DNA of 64,000 nucleotides, from positions 1 to 64,000 of the forward strand of contig NZ_BCVE01000022.1 of NCBI RefSeq assembly GCF_001591585.1, in the 5' to 3' direction. The stretch is from Niallia circulans NBRC 13626. GTDB taxonomy: Bacteria > Bacillota > Bacilli > Bacillales > Cytobacillaceae. The position numbers were made by a program, and so were the translations under genes. The notes beneath the pieces were generated by a model that worked only from the letters and a program-made list of their open reading frames with translations, was not told where the DNA came from and ran no database searches. Shown one piece after another: positions 27,701 through 36,568 of the stretch; position 1 is the stretch's first letter; each line of letters starts with the position of its first letter.

Positions 27701-29425
27701 TGTGTCTACACTTGTTTTAGTTGCTCTTAACTCTATTTTTTCATCTAGTGCTGTAATAACCGTTTGTTGTTCCGATACAACTCCATCTAAATTAGATAGC
27801 GTTCTAATTGTTGTAGTTAAAGAATTATTAATCGTATCCACATTTTGTTCAATGGTGGTTATTTTGCCGCCTGCTTCTGCTAAATCATCACTTATTGATC
27901 CCACTTCTGTCTCTAAAGAAGTAGCTTTATTTAAAGCATTTTGAGCATTTTGTTTTGCCGTATTAGCCACATTTACCGCATCAACTGCAATACTATTGAC
28001 AGCACTTGCCGTATCTAATGCATCCTGTGCTTTATCAAATGAAGTTTGGGCATCTTCAATAGCTTTTTGTGCATTTTCGGTTGCTTCGTTAGCTCTGTTA
28101 AAAGCATCTTCCGCTCGTTGACTTGCTTCTGCAGCTTCTTGTTTTGCCGCATTAACATCCATGTCCACAATTAGTTGCCATTGAATCCCATCGAATCGAT
28201 AGGTTTGAGTGAAATCATCATCAACTAACTTGAACCATAAATCACCCTCTAAGAAAGACCCGACAGGTTCATTAGGGCCAAAATAAGTATTGTTTTTTCC
28301 ATTAGCAGAAACAATTGCTTGATTTGCTACATTGAGAGCTTGTTTTACCGCATTTTCCATATTGGTTGATTTATTCACTTTATCTGTTAAACCAGCCTGT
28401 ACACTTCCGATGCCTACTGCGCTATTTTTCTGTGCAATAACATCATATTCAATGCGATTTACTTTCGCGGTTACATCAATCCCCATCTTAGTATGACGGA
28501 CTGTGACAGTATCGCCCATCCCAACTAATTCTAATACCGCTAAATTTTTATACTCTTCTGTATCCCATAATGGCTCAAATTCAACGTCCATGGAAACCGT
28601 CGGTAAATCCTTCCCGCCAGTGTTGAAATAGTTTTTCGAAGCATTATATAAGCTTGTGGAATCCGTTATATTTTCATCCCCGGAAAAGTCAACGGGTTCA
28701 ATTTTGATATGTTCATAAGCGTTGATATTTGGACTGTCAATATACTTGTTTGGGATAGTAATAAGCACATCGTCCTTTATCGCAAAAGGAAATATCCTTG
28801 TTACTACGTTAGACATATCAAATTTCGCTTCTAAGCCTGTTAAATTCTTTTTATATGCTATAAGTACCCCATCATCTTTTCCGCGTCTAGCGTGCATTAC
28901 AAGGCGGAAATTATCACGTTCGATTTCTCCGCCCCAATTATCTAAAATAGATCCATCCATCCCAGCAACCATTTGCAGTGGATTAGTACGATATAATTTA
29001 GTACTGGATCTAGTCGTTGTATTAGGACTAGAAAAGGTGATCTTCGAAGGATAAGCAAGTTTGGATTGAAGTGTTTGCATTGCTACATCAGTCGTGACAT
29101 TATTTAACTCTAATTCTTCTACAAAGTTGCCAGCTGCATCATATGTAATATGCTGACAATGTATCAAAATATTATCGTTTTGAAAGCTCTTATCAAAGGA
29201 ATAAATACGGAATAATTGTTCTTCTTGTTTATCATTAACTTTTGCTTTAACAATCATCTCATAATCTATTTCATCGATAAGAAAGCCTTCTGGATCATAT
29301 TCAATTTCTAATTCAAATAACCCATTTAGTTCTTCTATTGCTTTTACGCTTATTGCATCTTTTAAGACACCTAACCCATTGTGGATGAAAGATGTCTCAT
29401 TAGCTTTATAAAGTATCGGAAACAT
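24788..29425 (-). CDS. Tail spike / endopeptidase-tail protein with C-terminal S74 chaperone
   Basis: About 1545 residues. The N-terminal ~380 residues match the prophage endopeptidase tail (Tal-like) family. A helical coiled-coil stalk follows (about 430-660, many Ala/Asn heptads). Next are two copies of a beta-sandwich module beginning NLEIGGRNLV and ending NKATDWTPAPEDM / NKATDFTPAPEDM, and two near-identical beta repeats just before the end (SGTNIYVKPSAGGELR / SGINIYIKPASGGEVR). The last ~107 residues, from SLAEYKQDIRP, are a peptidase S74 intramolecular chaperone that trimerises the fibre and cleaves itself off. ATG 29425 is chosen because GGAGGTG precedes it. It is the host-recognition device. 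Confidence 0.88.
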   Translation of the reverse strand: MFPILYKANETSFIHNGLGVLKDAISVKAIEELNGLFELEIEYDPEGFLIDEIDYEMIVKAKVNDKQEEQLFRIYSFDKSFQNDNILIHCQHITYDAAGNFVEELELNNVTTDVAMQTLQSKLAYPSKITFSSPNTTTRSSTKLYRTNPLQMVAGMDGSILDNWGGEIERDNFRLVMHARRGKDDGVLIAYKKNLTGLEAKFDMSNVVTRIFPFAIKDDVLITIPNKYIDSPNINAYEHIKIEPVDFSGDENITDSTSLYNASKNYFNTGGKDLPTVSMDVEFEPLWDTEEYKNLAVLELVGMGDTVTVRHTKMGIDVTAKVNRIEYDVIAQKNSAVGIGSVQAGLTDKVNKSTNMENAVKQALNVANQAIVSANGKNNTYFGPNEPVGSFLEGDLWFKLVDDDFTQTYRFDGIQWQLIVDMDVNAAKQEAAEASQRAEDAFNRANEATENAQKAIEDAQTSFDKAQDALDTASAVNSIAVDAVNVANTAKQNAQNALNKATSLETEVGSISDDLAEAGGKITTIEQNVDTINNSLTTTIRTLSNLDGVVSEQQTVITALDEKIELRATKTSVDTLTGRVSDTESNIKSMAGQISLMAKAEDVYTKAQVDSSLKGKVDTSTYTSKMSQIDLSINGITNRVSSTESNINTINSNIASLDIKADGIISSVSQVQTNLDNLEIGGRNLVTNTSKDFKSVTFSSWDYIFKDKVMDWEKGMLLTGRIYLKPTSQEASIMIHVRYEDNTYSQYRGNIIKAGEEGYSTVTITVPNKDIKIIEYGIRHSSSSTPSDTVRYKEAKVEKGNKATDWTPAPEDMVTIAQFSTIEQTVNGITTRVGTSEGNISSLQQTASSFATRISNAEGNISSISQTLSGVQTTVSNKADKSTVTQLATVVDTKISTTDANNKFATQSQLTQTSNSLTSKISSVQTNLDNLEIGGRNLVQNGNFQSSHGWRTFQNVVKIDVVNDSTFGKVLEATIDSSSSSRQPAVAHNPVSVNEGEIYTYSVWIKRTTAGNGIVGMLLKFRNSSGGESNPIGGVTTDLQQGKWYRLVQTFTVPVGMVSVYGTPRITTSTVSTKFQIANVKLEKGNKATDFTPAPEDMATASQFSQLSDAINLRVTKDDLMTQINLNPQGILIQGKNLILDGNTTVNGSFRVASGNITSLDAGKVTTGTLDAAKVSVVNLNASNIKTGTLSGVRIISTASGDTTEITGGNISSTGTITRIFGASSIATYVSTFDSYNGVVRVGITSKKSNGVERVDSAGGRATMLTDKGITTQRAVHSGTTDKNGARFIDFFADETLTSGVQGLGMHIFSGQSLRIEATQGITLTRASSSDNVLFVDGDMRARQAFVNTIQYNNDFSGTNIYVKPSAGGELRLTAANTTESYVDLRARQLFANTLQRNSGASGINIYIKPASGGEVRATLENTTDSYVPVRASSFPTASLAEYKQDIRPHTDSALAIINSATIYDYRLRSEVAQGKDRVRTGLVIGPGYNTPSCVVDGDGVEQYQMNSLSWLGIQELFGLYKALEVENFALKRRVAELEKVVYAA

Positions 29426-30135
29426 TAGATCCACCTCCATCTTGGGTTAATTTCAAGCTTAGTTATGTCTCCATCAAATTTAATTACATTACTTCCACTC
29501 ACTAAAACAGGAAAATCACCAATCATTTTATTGTTTAGATTGGTGATTAATCCATTTTCATTTCTATAAGCATTCATCATAGTGGAATCTATTTCAATTG
29601 TTCCATTTACATCTTTGATTGTAATTACCTGTTCCCCAATATATACCTTTCCTGTTCCCGTTACATGAGCCTTTATATATGGTTCAGATTCATATCCTTG
29701 GTTGTTTAAAGTAGTTGGGCCCGTAATTGTTTGGATAGGGTTAGTCTCATATTGGAAAGGATCCAATGTAAATATGACAGTAAATTCCCCGAACCTTTCA
29801 ACCAGATTTTCTGCAGTTTCGATTTGAACACTTTTCACTTTATAATGAACTTCATCGTCATCATCAAACGAAAGTTTTTTAGCATTAAATAGATACATTT
29901 TCGCTTTTCGAAAAGCCTTTTTAAATGATTCTTCACGAATCGTAAAATGAACTGGTAAAGGAATATCCTTAAATCCATATTTCCTTGTAAGTGATCCATT
30001 CCTACCCTTGATTTCTTTATACTCTATGTCCTGTTCAGGAGTTGGAATTTCAATTCTGTTTTTGGGATGGATATTATATTCCTCTGTATAAACACTATTT
30101 ATTTTCACTTTAGAAGCATTTAATTTCATTCTCAT
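29425..30135 (-). CDS. Distal tail protein (Dit-like)
   Basis: 236 residues of the siphovirus tail component family. N-terminal beta domain with IEIPTPEQDIEYKEIKGRNG and the RKYGFKDIPLPVHF region, followed by FTVIFTLDPFQYE, a family hallmark. It forms the hexameric hub joining the tail tube to the tail spike. Start ATG 30135 overlaps the stop of the tape measure gene; a further in-frame ATG is two codons on. Confidence 0.88.
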   Translation of the reverse strand: MRMKLNASKVKINSVYTEEYNIHPKNRIEIPTPEQDIEYKEIKGRNGSLTRKYGFKDIPLPVHFTIREESFKKAFRKAKMYLFNAKKLSFDDDDEVHYKVKSVQIETAENLVERFGEFTVIFTLDPFQYETNPIQTITGPTTLNNQGYESEPYIKAHVTGTGKVYIGEQVITIKDVNGTIEIDSTMMNAYRNENGLITNLNNKMIGDFPVLVSGSNVIKFDGDITKLEINPRWRWI

Positions 30136-33100
30136 CCACCCCACGCTGCTCTTCTTCTATCAGAAATTCCATTCAAAAACTTATCTGTATCTTTTGCTGT
30201 TACCTTCGCTATTTCTTTTCCACCAATTTGTATACTTTGCCCAGATTCAATAGCTAAAGCGATTCTCATTAACAAGCTCAAACTTTGTTGCAAATGAGTA
30301 TTTTGCTCCGATATGGCTTGTATTAAGCTATTGTCATTACTGTTATTAACATTCACACTCGATAATTGATTAGGACGTTTACTCTCTTTAATTTGTTTGC
30401 CCGCTAACGCTAATAGTTTCATTGAATCGGTTTTAACCGGATTGTTAGAAACAGATTTAAAGATATCTCCTATCCCATTAGCATATCCGGGGAAACCATA
30501 ACTTTTGAGAATGCTTTCTGTTTGCTTATTAGGAAGAACAGCTGTCCCTCGCGGAAGATTAGGATGAAATTCTGCGCCTTTTGTTCCGAGTAACGTCATT
30601 CCTCTTCCAGGTATAAAACCTAATTCAGGACCTTCCTCACCTACAATTGCAGGACCGCCCGGATGACCTGTTGAAGGAGTACCAGTTGCATATCCAGGTT
30701 CAGCGTGATATCCACCAACAGTACGAATATTAACGGTTTTTGCAGTTGGATCAGATAAACTTCTGTAATTACCATCCAATGCTGTAAAGATTGTTACCTT
30801 TTTTCCTACATTACTTGAAAGTTCTCGATTAAGATTTTGAATAGTAGGTGAAGTTGATACTTTTACATTTTTATAAACTGTTTTACCTGCTACTTTATTC
30901 ATTTCAGCAAGTTTCTTTTTTGCAGCATCGATCTTGTTTTGTTGCTCATTAAGCGCTGAGTTTTGACGTTGATATTCATTAAGACCGATTTTTTGTTGGG
31001 CAAACTGTTCTTTTAATTTCGCTCTTGCTGTATCAATTTCTTTTTGTTCTTTCCTTAGAGCTTCATTAGCTTTTCCTTTTTCAGAAACAATACCTTGTTG
31101 GTATAAAACTTGTTGTGCATAGTCAGAAAGTAATCCATCAAATGCTTTAAGTTCTTTTTCGGTTTCTTTTAGAGAGTTCTTTTTCTTTTCTATCTGTGTA
31201 TCTATACGGTCAATATTATCGTCCAATTGATTATTATGAGTAGTTAACTTGCTACTTTCAGTTTCCAATAGTTTAATCTTGTCGTCGATCTCTTGGCGTT
31301 GTTCTATATTACCATTAAGCTTTTGGTTTTCTAAATCAACTAACTCTAAATCAATTTCACGTTGTCGATCGTTATTTGCTAAAATCTTTTTGCTGAGACC
31401 CTCTCTCCATTGTTCCTTGCTTTTAATCTCATCTTGTAATCTGATTTGTTTTTCGAGATTATCACTTTGCTTACTCATCTCATTGGTTATAGCCATGTAA
31501 GTATCATCAACGAGTCTTTTTCTTTCAACATCATTTAATTTTTTTAACTCTTCTACAGTTCCGGCATAAGCATTTCCTTGTTCGGAAATAGCCTTGGTTG
31601 TGGATGGAGATTTTTCAACGATCTTATCATTTAGCCCTAAGAATTCTTCCATTTCTTTGTTGGTGAGTCCTGATTTTTCAAGCAATCTGCTTTGCTCATC
31701 AGATAATGCTTTGATAGCATCTTCACCTTTGGTGTTTTTTAACTCATCCACAATATCCATGTAGCGTAATGTTTCATCTGTTGATAATTGATTCTTTTTT
31801 TGTAACCTTTCATATTGTGAAATAAGTTTATCTGTAGAATCAATTTCCTTTTGTCGAGATTCAATAGATTCGGCGATCCTTTGGGTGCTTTCCTTACTAG
31901 CTTCTGAAACCGCGTATATACCTAATGCTAATGCCCCAGCTCCTGCAATAGCAAGACCTACGGGATTTGTCGCTAATGGTCCTAGCATGCCGATTTTTCC
32001 GAGTAATCCTGCACCTCCATCTTTTCCAAGAAGACTTACCAATCCTCCTCCTGCCTTCATAAGCCCGCCTATACCAGTAGAAAGACCACCAATTGCAACC
32101 ATTGCTGGTCCAGATGCAGCGGCAATTCCAGCGATAGCAAGAATAGTTTTTTGTCCTTCTGGTGAAAGTTCAGCAAAAGCACTAGTAACCTTGTCTACTG
32201 TATTAGCAACTTTCGGTAGAACATCTTCTGCGATATCCAGCATTGTTTCGCCAACTGGTTCCATATCAGCAACAAAATCTCGCCAAACTTTTGTAGCGCG
32301 AGCACCAAGATTATCTTGAAGAGCATCACTTGCCTTTTTTGTAGCTCCTTCCACATTCTTTAAGCCTTTGCTTGCACTTAACATTGCATCAAAAGCTTTT
32401 CCGCCTAAATCTTCGTATTGGGTACCAAATAGCCCTACAGCAGCAGCGTTCCGTTCTCCTTCATCTTTGGTATTCTTAATAGCTTTAACAACCTTAGCGA
32501 ATGCTTTCTTGGCATCCTCTCCGCCTTTATTAAACTGCTTAGTCATTTCCTTCGCATTTAATCCAAGTGCTTTATATGCCTCTGTACTGCTCTTAGAACC
32601 ATCTTTCGCACGGAGAGTGAATTCCTTCATTGCATCCCCAATTTTATCTAACTGAAACGCTCCACTTTCAGCTCCAGCTTTGAACTTTGCAAACATATCT
32701 TCTGCAGACATTCCAAATTCAGCGTAATAAGTTGAGTACTCGGAAATACTATCAAGGAATTCCCCGCTATAATCTAAATTATCTTGGAAGCCCCTTGTAA
32801 TATAGTCCATTGCATCAGATGCAGACATTCCAAATTGTTTCATTAAAATATTTGTAGCTCTTAATGCTTCTTGTTGGTCGGCCCATCCTCGCTTTTCGAA
32901 GAGATCCAATCCTTTAGTTACATAAGATAAATCTACTTTACTTAAATCACCTAAAGCCTTTGTAACGCCAGCTACTTTAGTTGAAACACCTTCAATCGAA
33001 TCTCCGAATCCGTCCTTCCACAGTTCTTTTGCAACATTATTAAGCTTTTCTGCTTGCTTTTCAGTAATCCCTAAGTCAGCTTGGATATTTCCAGAAGCTT

Positions 33101-33659
33101 TATCGAATTCAAGTGCAGATTTCCCCGCTGCTATTCCAAATCCTGCTATAGGAGCAGTTAAGCTAGCAGTAAGACTTGTACCTGCGCTTTTAGCTTTATC
33201 TCCGAACTTGGTTAATGATTCACCAGTATTAGAAATTCTAGTACCTAATCTTGTGAATCCTGATTCCGCTTGTCGTTGTTCTTCTCTGAAGTCAGCTAGT
33301 TCTCTTTGAGTATTTTGTAACCGTCTTTGCAAAGTATTCAGTGCAGCTACTTCATTGTTATAAGATCTTGCTGCTCTTTCCGCTTCTCGTGATCCTTCTC
33401 CATGCTCTCGAACCATTTTTTCGTATTCTTGTCTAGCAGCAGTGGTTACAGATTCTTGAACCTGTAATTTTCGATTTAACCCTGAAATGATGGTTTCATA
33501 CTTGGCTACAGAACGTTCACCGCGATCAAAAGCAGAAAGATTAGCTTTCATTTCGCTATTAACTGTCCGTAAATGATCTTTTAACCCTTTTAACCCTCTA
33601 TTGAGCGCTGTGGAATCTAAATCTAACCCTATCGATAAGCCTTCGATTCTTTCAGCCAT
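30132..33659 (-). CDS. Phage tail tape measure protein
   Basis: 1175 residues. An N-terminal coiled coil (1-150) leads into the TP901-type core (about 170-460: LTEFDKAGKS-like helices, KELWKDGFGDSIEGVSTKVA). A hydrophobic Gly/Ala-rich segment (about 505-590) is the probable membrane-inserting part, followed by a second coiled coil (600-960) and a C-terminal region with GYHAEPGYATGTPSTGHPGG. Its length sets tail length, about 0.15 nm per residue in this class, so a tail near 175 nm is expected (estimate). AGGAGGGGG precedes ATG. Confidence 0.92.
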   Translation of the reverse strand: MAERIEGLSIGLDLDSTALNRGLKGLKDHLRTVNSEMKANLSAFDRGERSVAKYETIISGLNRKLQVQESVTTAARQEYEKMVREHGEGSREAERAARSYNNEVAALNTLQRRLQNTQRELADFREEQRQAESGFTRLGTRISNTGESLTKFGDKAKSAGTSLTASLTAPIAGFGIAAGKSALEFDKASGNIQADLGITEKQAEKLNNVAKELWKDGFGDSIEGVSTKVAGVTKALGDLSKVDLSYVTKGLDLFEKRGWADQQEALRATNILMKQFGMSASDAMDYITRGFQDNLDYSGEFLDSISEYSTYYAEFGMSAEDMFAKFKAGAESGAFQLDKIGDAMKEFTLRAKDGSKSSTEAYKALGLNAKEMTKQFNKGGEDAKKAFAKVVKAIKNTKDEGERNAAAVGLFGTQYEDLGGKAFDAMLSASKGLKNVEGATKKASDALQDNLGARATKVWRDFVADMEPVGETMLDIAEDVLPKVANTVDKVTSAFAELSPEGQKTILAIAGIAAASGPAMVAIGGLSTGIGGLMKAGGGLVSLLGKDGGAGLLGKIGMLGPLATNPVGLAIAGAGALALGIYAVSEASKESTQRIAESIESRQKEIDSTDKLISQYERLQKKNQLSTDETLRYMDIVDELKNTKGEDAIKALSDEQSRLLEKSGLTNKEMEEFLGLNDKIVEKSPSTTKAISEQGNAYAGTVEELKKLNDVERKRLVDDTYMAITNEMSKQSDNLEKQIRLQDEIKSKEQWREGLSKKILANNDRQREIDLELVDLENQKLNGNIEQRQEIDDKIKLLETESSKLTTHNNQLDDNIDRIDTQIEKKKNSLKETEKELKAFDGLLSDYAQQVLYQQGIVSEKGKANEALRKEQKEIDTARAKLKEQFAQQKIGLNEYQRQNSALNEQQNKIDAAKKKLAEMNKVAGKTVYKNVKVSTSPTIQNLNRELSSNVGKKVTIFTALDGNYRSLSDPTAKTVNIRTVGGYHAEPGYATGTPSTGHPGGPAIVGEEGPELGFIPGRGMTLLGTKGAEFHPNLPRGTAVLPNKQTESILKSYGFPGYANGIGDIFKSVSNNPVKTDSMKLLALAGKQIKESKRPNQLSSVNVNNSNDNSLIQAISEQNTHLQQSLSLLMRIALAIESGQSIQIGGKEIAKVTAKDTDKFLNGISDRRRAAWGG

Positions 33660-33694
33660 ATTCCCCCTCCTTTCTTTACAAAATTAAAAAACCC

Positions 33695-33901
33695 CTAACC
33701 ACCGAAAGCAGCGATAAGGGATTTTTGCTTTTTAGGTTTATTCTGTTCAACCATTAAATCAATCACGAATTGGTATGGCATATTTAAAATTTCATTAACG
33801 TCCTTACCTTGTTTCATTAACTCCCGGACGAGTTCATCCAAATATTCCTTTTGTTTGGCTGGCGAGAAATCCTCGTCCCTTAATCTTTCTTCGCCAGGTA
33901 C
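33695..33901 (-). CDS. Tail assembly chaperone extension (GT), reached by -1 frameshift
   Basis: This frame has no start of its own. It is fused to the upstream chaperone by a -1 slip on A-AAA-AAG at 33901-33907, giving about 115 + 68 residues. The added part begins VPGEERLRDEDFSPAKQKEY and ends KQKSLIAAFGG. A hairpin CTGGCGA (33891-33897) / TCGCCAG (33859-33865) starts 3 nt after the slip site. In lambda and most siphoviruses the short and extended chaperones (G and GT) are made at a fixed ratio and coat the tape measure. Confidence 0.85.
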   Translation of the reverse strand, partial: VPGEERLRDEDFSPAKQKEYLDELVRELMKQGKDVNEILNMPYQFVIDLMVEQNKPKKQKSLIAAFGG

Positions 33902-34245
33902 TTTTTTGTTTCATCAGTTTGACGACCTCTTGTAATAAATATCACTTGTTCGGTTAATGTTTTTATGGCATCAGGAGCATGCAACCCATTTATTAATTGT
34001 TCTTTTGTGAATTGATTTTTGTATATATCGTTCACAACAAAATCAGCTAGCTTCTCCACATATTCCTTTTCGTTTTCCTCTGTCATTTTCATAGATTCTA
34101 CATTCAAATCAATTGCTTGATAAACAACAGATAAGGGAATAAATGGTGGTGTTAAAAACTTCTCTGTTACAATTTCGCCTTCTTTTACTTCTTTAACTAG
34201 TTCGATCATATTACGTTTTAAATTAGCCATTTTCATTACCTCCAT
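33880..34245 (-). CDS. Tail assembly chaperone (G-type)
   Basis: 121 residues, helical, located directly before the tape measure gene, as in all siphovirus tail modules. It contains FLTPPFIPLSVVYQAIDLN and ends TDETKKYLAKKD. The slippery codons ACA AAA AAG are near the 3' end. It wraps the tape measure during tail assembly. ATG is preceded by GGAGG. Confidence 0.85.
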   Translation of the reverse strand: MEVMKMANLKRNMIELVKEVKEGEIVTEKFLTPPFIPLSVVYQAIDLNVESMKMTEENEKEYVEKLADFVVNDIYKNQFTKEQLINGLHAPDAIKTLTEQVIFITRGRQTDETKKYLAKKD

Positions 34246-34261
34246 AAAAAAAGAACAGGAA

Positions 34262-34501
34262 TTAATCCCGCTCTTTAATTAGTACTCTATTCATTTTATT
34301 TTTTGTGGATGACAATTCTTTAATTCTTTTAGGAGTTGGCTTTTTAGCTCCTTCTGCCGGATAAGGGTCATTCTTAATATAAATTCTGTCGTTATCCTTT
34401 AAGTCTTTAAAATCAAAAACAACATCATATTTCTTTTCTTTTGTTTCTTCCTCATTTTTTACATCTACGATTTCTTGATTTTCAGTTGTTTTTTTAGCCA
34501 T
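34262..34501 (-). CDS. Small charged phage tail-module protein
   Basis: 79 residues, highly charged (MAKKTTENQEIVDVKNEEET, then DVVFDFKDLKDNDRIYIKND). I use ATG 34501 because AGGAGCG fits that start; upstream in-frame codons lie inside the major tail gene. It lies between major tail and chaperone genes. Function unknown. Confidence 0.6.
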   Translation of the reverse strand: MAKKTTENQEIVDVKNEEETKEKKYDVVFDFKDLKDNDRIYIKNDPYPAEGAKKPTPKRIKELSSTKNKMNRVLIKERD

Positions 34502-34505
34502 TCGA

Positions 34506-35111
34506 TTACGCTCCTTCCGGTACTGTAGTTTCTGTTGGATATGGTAACCCAAAAATTTTCATGAATAATTTGTCTCTATCGGTAGTTTCTCCTGGTGGAT
34601 CATAAGCAAAGATAACAGATTTATCTTTTGTGAATCCATCCACTTTACGGTCCATAAATTGTGCAGCTATTTCTTCTGAGCTGAATTCAACACCTTCACC
34701 TTTTGTATTACCCGTAATATTTGGACGAGTAAATAACCCTTTCGGTAGTCCTACATATTCACGAGAACCATCTTCGTATGTTTTTGCAAAGATAACCGCT
34801 ACATATGGAGGATTATCCTCGCTACCCATTGAAGTAAGACCATCTACTACTTCAAGTCCTAATAATCGTTGTTTGTCCTCTAACGGTATTTTATGGAATC
34901 CTGATGTTACCGAAACATCTCCGCTAGATACAGCCATTTCGGCTGTTTTGTTATCTCCACGAGCACGAACAATTTCTTGTGGCATTTCTACGTTAATTGT
35001 TTGTAGGAACTTCACTCGTTCAATGTATGCTGCAACAATGCCTTCTCCTACTTCTCCATAGTAAAATTCATCTACACCAGTAGATGCTCTGTATACTTTC
35101 TCTTTCGGCAC
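34506..35111 (-). CDS. Major tail tube protein (phi13-type)
   Basis: About 201 residues. Motifs YYGEVGEGIVAAYIERVKFL, VEMPQEIVRARGDNKTAEMA and GFHKIPLEDKQRLLGLE fit the phi13 major tail protein family of Gram-positive siphoviruses. It polymerises into the tail tube. GTG 35111 is preferred over the GTG at 35120 because AGGAG lies only 1-2 nt before the latter. Confidence 0.88.
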   Translation of the reverse strand: MPKEKVYRASTGVDEFYYGEVGEGIVAAYIERVKFLQTINVEMPQEIVRARGDNKTAEMAVSSGDVSVTSGFHKIPLEDKQRLLGLEVVDGLTSMGSEDNPPYVAVIFAKTYEDGSREYVGLPKGLFTRPNITGNTKGEGVEFSSEEIAAQFMDRKVDGFTKDKSVIFAYDPPGETTDRDKLFMKIFGLPYPTETTVPEGA

Positions 35112-35122
35112 ACTAATCACTC

Positions 35123-35506
35123 CTATAAATTATTAAAATCTTCTCGATAAACTTTCTTACCATAACGTCTCGCAACTCGAAAAACTCCTGTTGCTTTATC
35201 CCATTCATCAGGTCCATTGGTTTCCGAGAAACCATTTTTATCTACTAAGATCTTTCTTATCCTTTTAGCGACCAAATCCCTTGTTTTGCGGTTTTCTGAC
35301 CAGATATCAACTTGTATTAAGCTGTCTTCACTTAAATAAACGTTGTCTGCATAATCACCTATCCTATCGGAGTCAATAGGATCAAATACTATATAGGTGC
35401 CGCTAAAATCTCCAGTTTCCGGATATTCATAAAACTTAATACGGTTGCCTACATATTCTTTAATAACTTCATCCGCAATAAGAAGAGAATACATGTAATC
35501 TAACAT
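35123..35506 (-). CDS. Tail completion / tail terminator protein
   Basis: 127 residues. Position between the HK97 gp10-like and major tail genes, and the motifs YIVFDPIDSDRIGDYADN and LIQVDIWSENRKTRDLVAKRI, match the DUF3168/gp17-like tail terminator group. It caps the tail and joins it to the head. Starts at the stop of the upstream gene (one-base overlap). Confidence 0.75.
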   Translation of the reverse strand: MLDYMYSLLIADEVIKEYVGNRIKFYEYPETGDFSGTYIVFDPIDSDRIGDYADNVYLSEDSLIQVDIWSENRKTRDLVAKRIRKILVDKNGFSETNGPDEWDKATGVFRVARRYGKKVYREDFNNL

Positions 35507-35898
35507 TAAATCCCCCTCCTTAACTCGCGCTTGACAGTTTCCCGGTACGCATTCTCTGCATTCCTCATCGCCCTTGCAACGGCTCCTTTACCTCGTGGAT
35601 TAGGATTATTAACAGTTCCCCATTCGTTTAAGTGAATGATTCTATAACGATTATGTGGACCACGCCAGTGTATTTTCACTGTTCTTTGTCCTGCTTTTCC
35701 AGTTGGTTCAGAAATAGTGATTTCTTCTAATGAGTAACCCTGATCTTTAAAAGTAGCGAATTGACGTTTGAGTTCTTCCACAAATACCCTTGCACCTGCT
35801 AATAATGCTCTATCAATAATTTGTTGGGTTCTTCGTTGTCCTAATCGGCTTTCTATTTCCCTCATTAATTGGCTATTTCCTCTGATGTTTACACTCAT
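35506..35898 (-). CDS. HK97 gp10-like head-tail protein
   Basis: 130 residues. An N-terminal helix with SRLGQRRTQQIIDRALLAGA and the IHLNEWGTVNNPNPRGKGAV segment fit the HK97 gp10 family of neck/tail completion proteins. It overlaps the preceding gene by 4 nt. Confidence 0.8.
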   Translation of the reverse strand: MSVNIRGNSQLMREIESRLGQRRTQQIIDRALLAGARVFVEELKRQFATFKDQGYSLEEITISEPTGKAGQRTVKIHWRGPHNRYRIIHLNEWGTVNNPNPRGKGAVARAMRNAENAYRETVKRELRRGI

Positions 35899-36263
35899 GA
35901 AGTAACACCAGCAACTACTTTTATAAACGCACTATTCTGTGGATCCGGAAAAGCATTTTTGATATTAAATTTCTTATCACGATATCCACGAGTATCCACA
36001 GAAACATAGTGTTTATTAGTTGGAATATAATCATCTAATGGGTCACGAATTGTAATAGTTATATCTTCTTCAGTCCCATTTGTTTTCGCCTGTTCTAAAT
36101 CCTTCATCCATACATTGTCTACTTTTGCTAAACACTCGAAAAGGACTTTATCATCCTTCTCACCCGGTTCTGGACCATCATTAGGTTTATACTCATAAAA
36201 CTTTACAGGGACTCTCAAATCGCCTGTATTAATTCGTGGAGGTTTATATTTAAATGGTTGCAT
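35895..36263 (-). CDS. Head closure / head-tail joining protein
   Basis: 122 residues. The compact beta-barrel pattern TGDLRVPVKFYEYKP, AKVDNVWMKDLEQAK, TITIRDPLDDYIPTNKHYVS fits the SPP1 gp16 / phage head-tail joining family that plugs the portal after packaging. Overlaps the upstream connector gene by 14 nt. Confidence 0.8.
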   Translation of the reverse strand: MQPFKYKPPRINTGDLRVPVKFYEYKPNDGPEPGEKDDKVLFECLAKVDNVWMKDLEQAKTNGTEEDITITIRDPLDDYIPTNKHYVSVDTRGYRDKKFNIKNAFPDPQNSAFIKVVAGVTS

Positions 36264-36555
36264 TTAAATCATCCTCCTCCGGCATTAAGGAAAGTCCTAA
36301 ACTAGTAATCTCGCTTAAAAAATTATCTTCAAAATATTCAAGTGCATCATTATACAAATAGCGAGTACGTTCAAAAACTAATTCCTTTGCTCGTAAGTCT
36401 GTGTCCTTTTCTCCATTTACATCAAACTCTCCACAGCTATTTTTTAAAGCAGAAATAGAAAAGGACAACAATCTTTTTAAATTGTCGTCCTCACTAGAAT
36501 GATATATATGCATACGTTCTTTAAATTCTTGTACTAACTCTTGTGTGATTTCCAA
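36250..36555 (-). CDS. Head-tail connector (gp6-like)
   Basis: 101 residues, all helical, beginning TQELVQEFKERMHIYHSSED and containing LLSFSISALKNSCGEFDVNG. This is the gp6/gp15 connector fold that forms a ring under the portal. It sits directly after the capsid gene as expected. Confidence 0.8.
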   Translation of the reverse strand: MEITQELVQEFKERMHIYHSSEDDNLKRLLSFSISALKNSCGEFDVNGEKDTDLRAKELVFERTRYLYNDALEYFEDNFLSEITSLGLSLMPEEDDLNATI

Positions 36556-36568
36556 TCACATCAACCCC

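Noticed and set aside
26954-27944. Several 60-110 codon rightward frames inside the tail spike gene
   Set aside because: They are antisense shadows of a clear 1.5-kb-residue coding region and have no ribosome binding sites.
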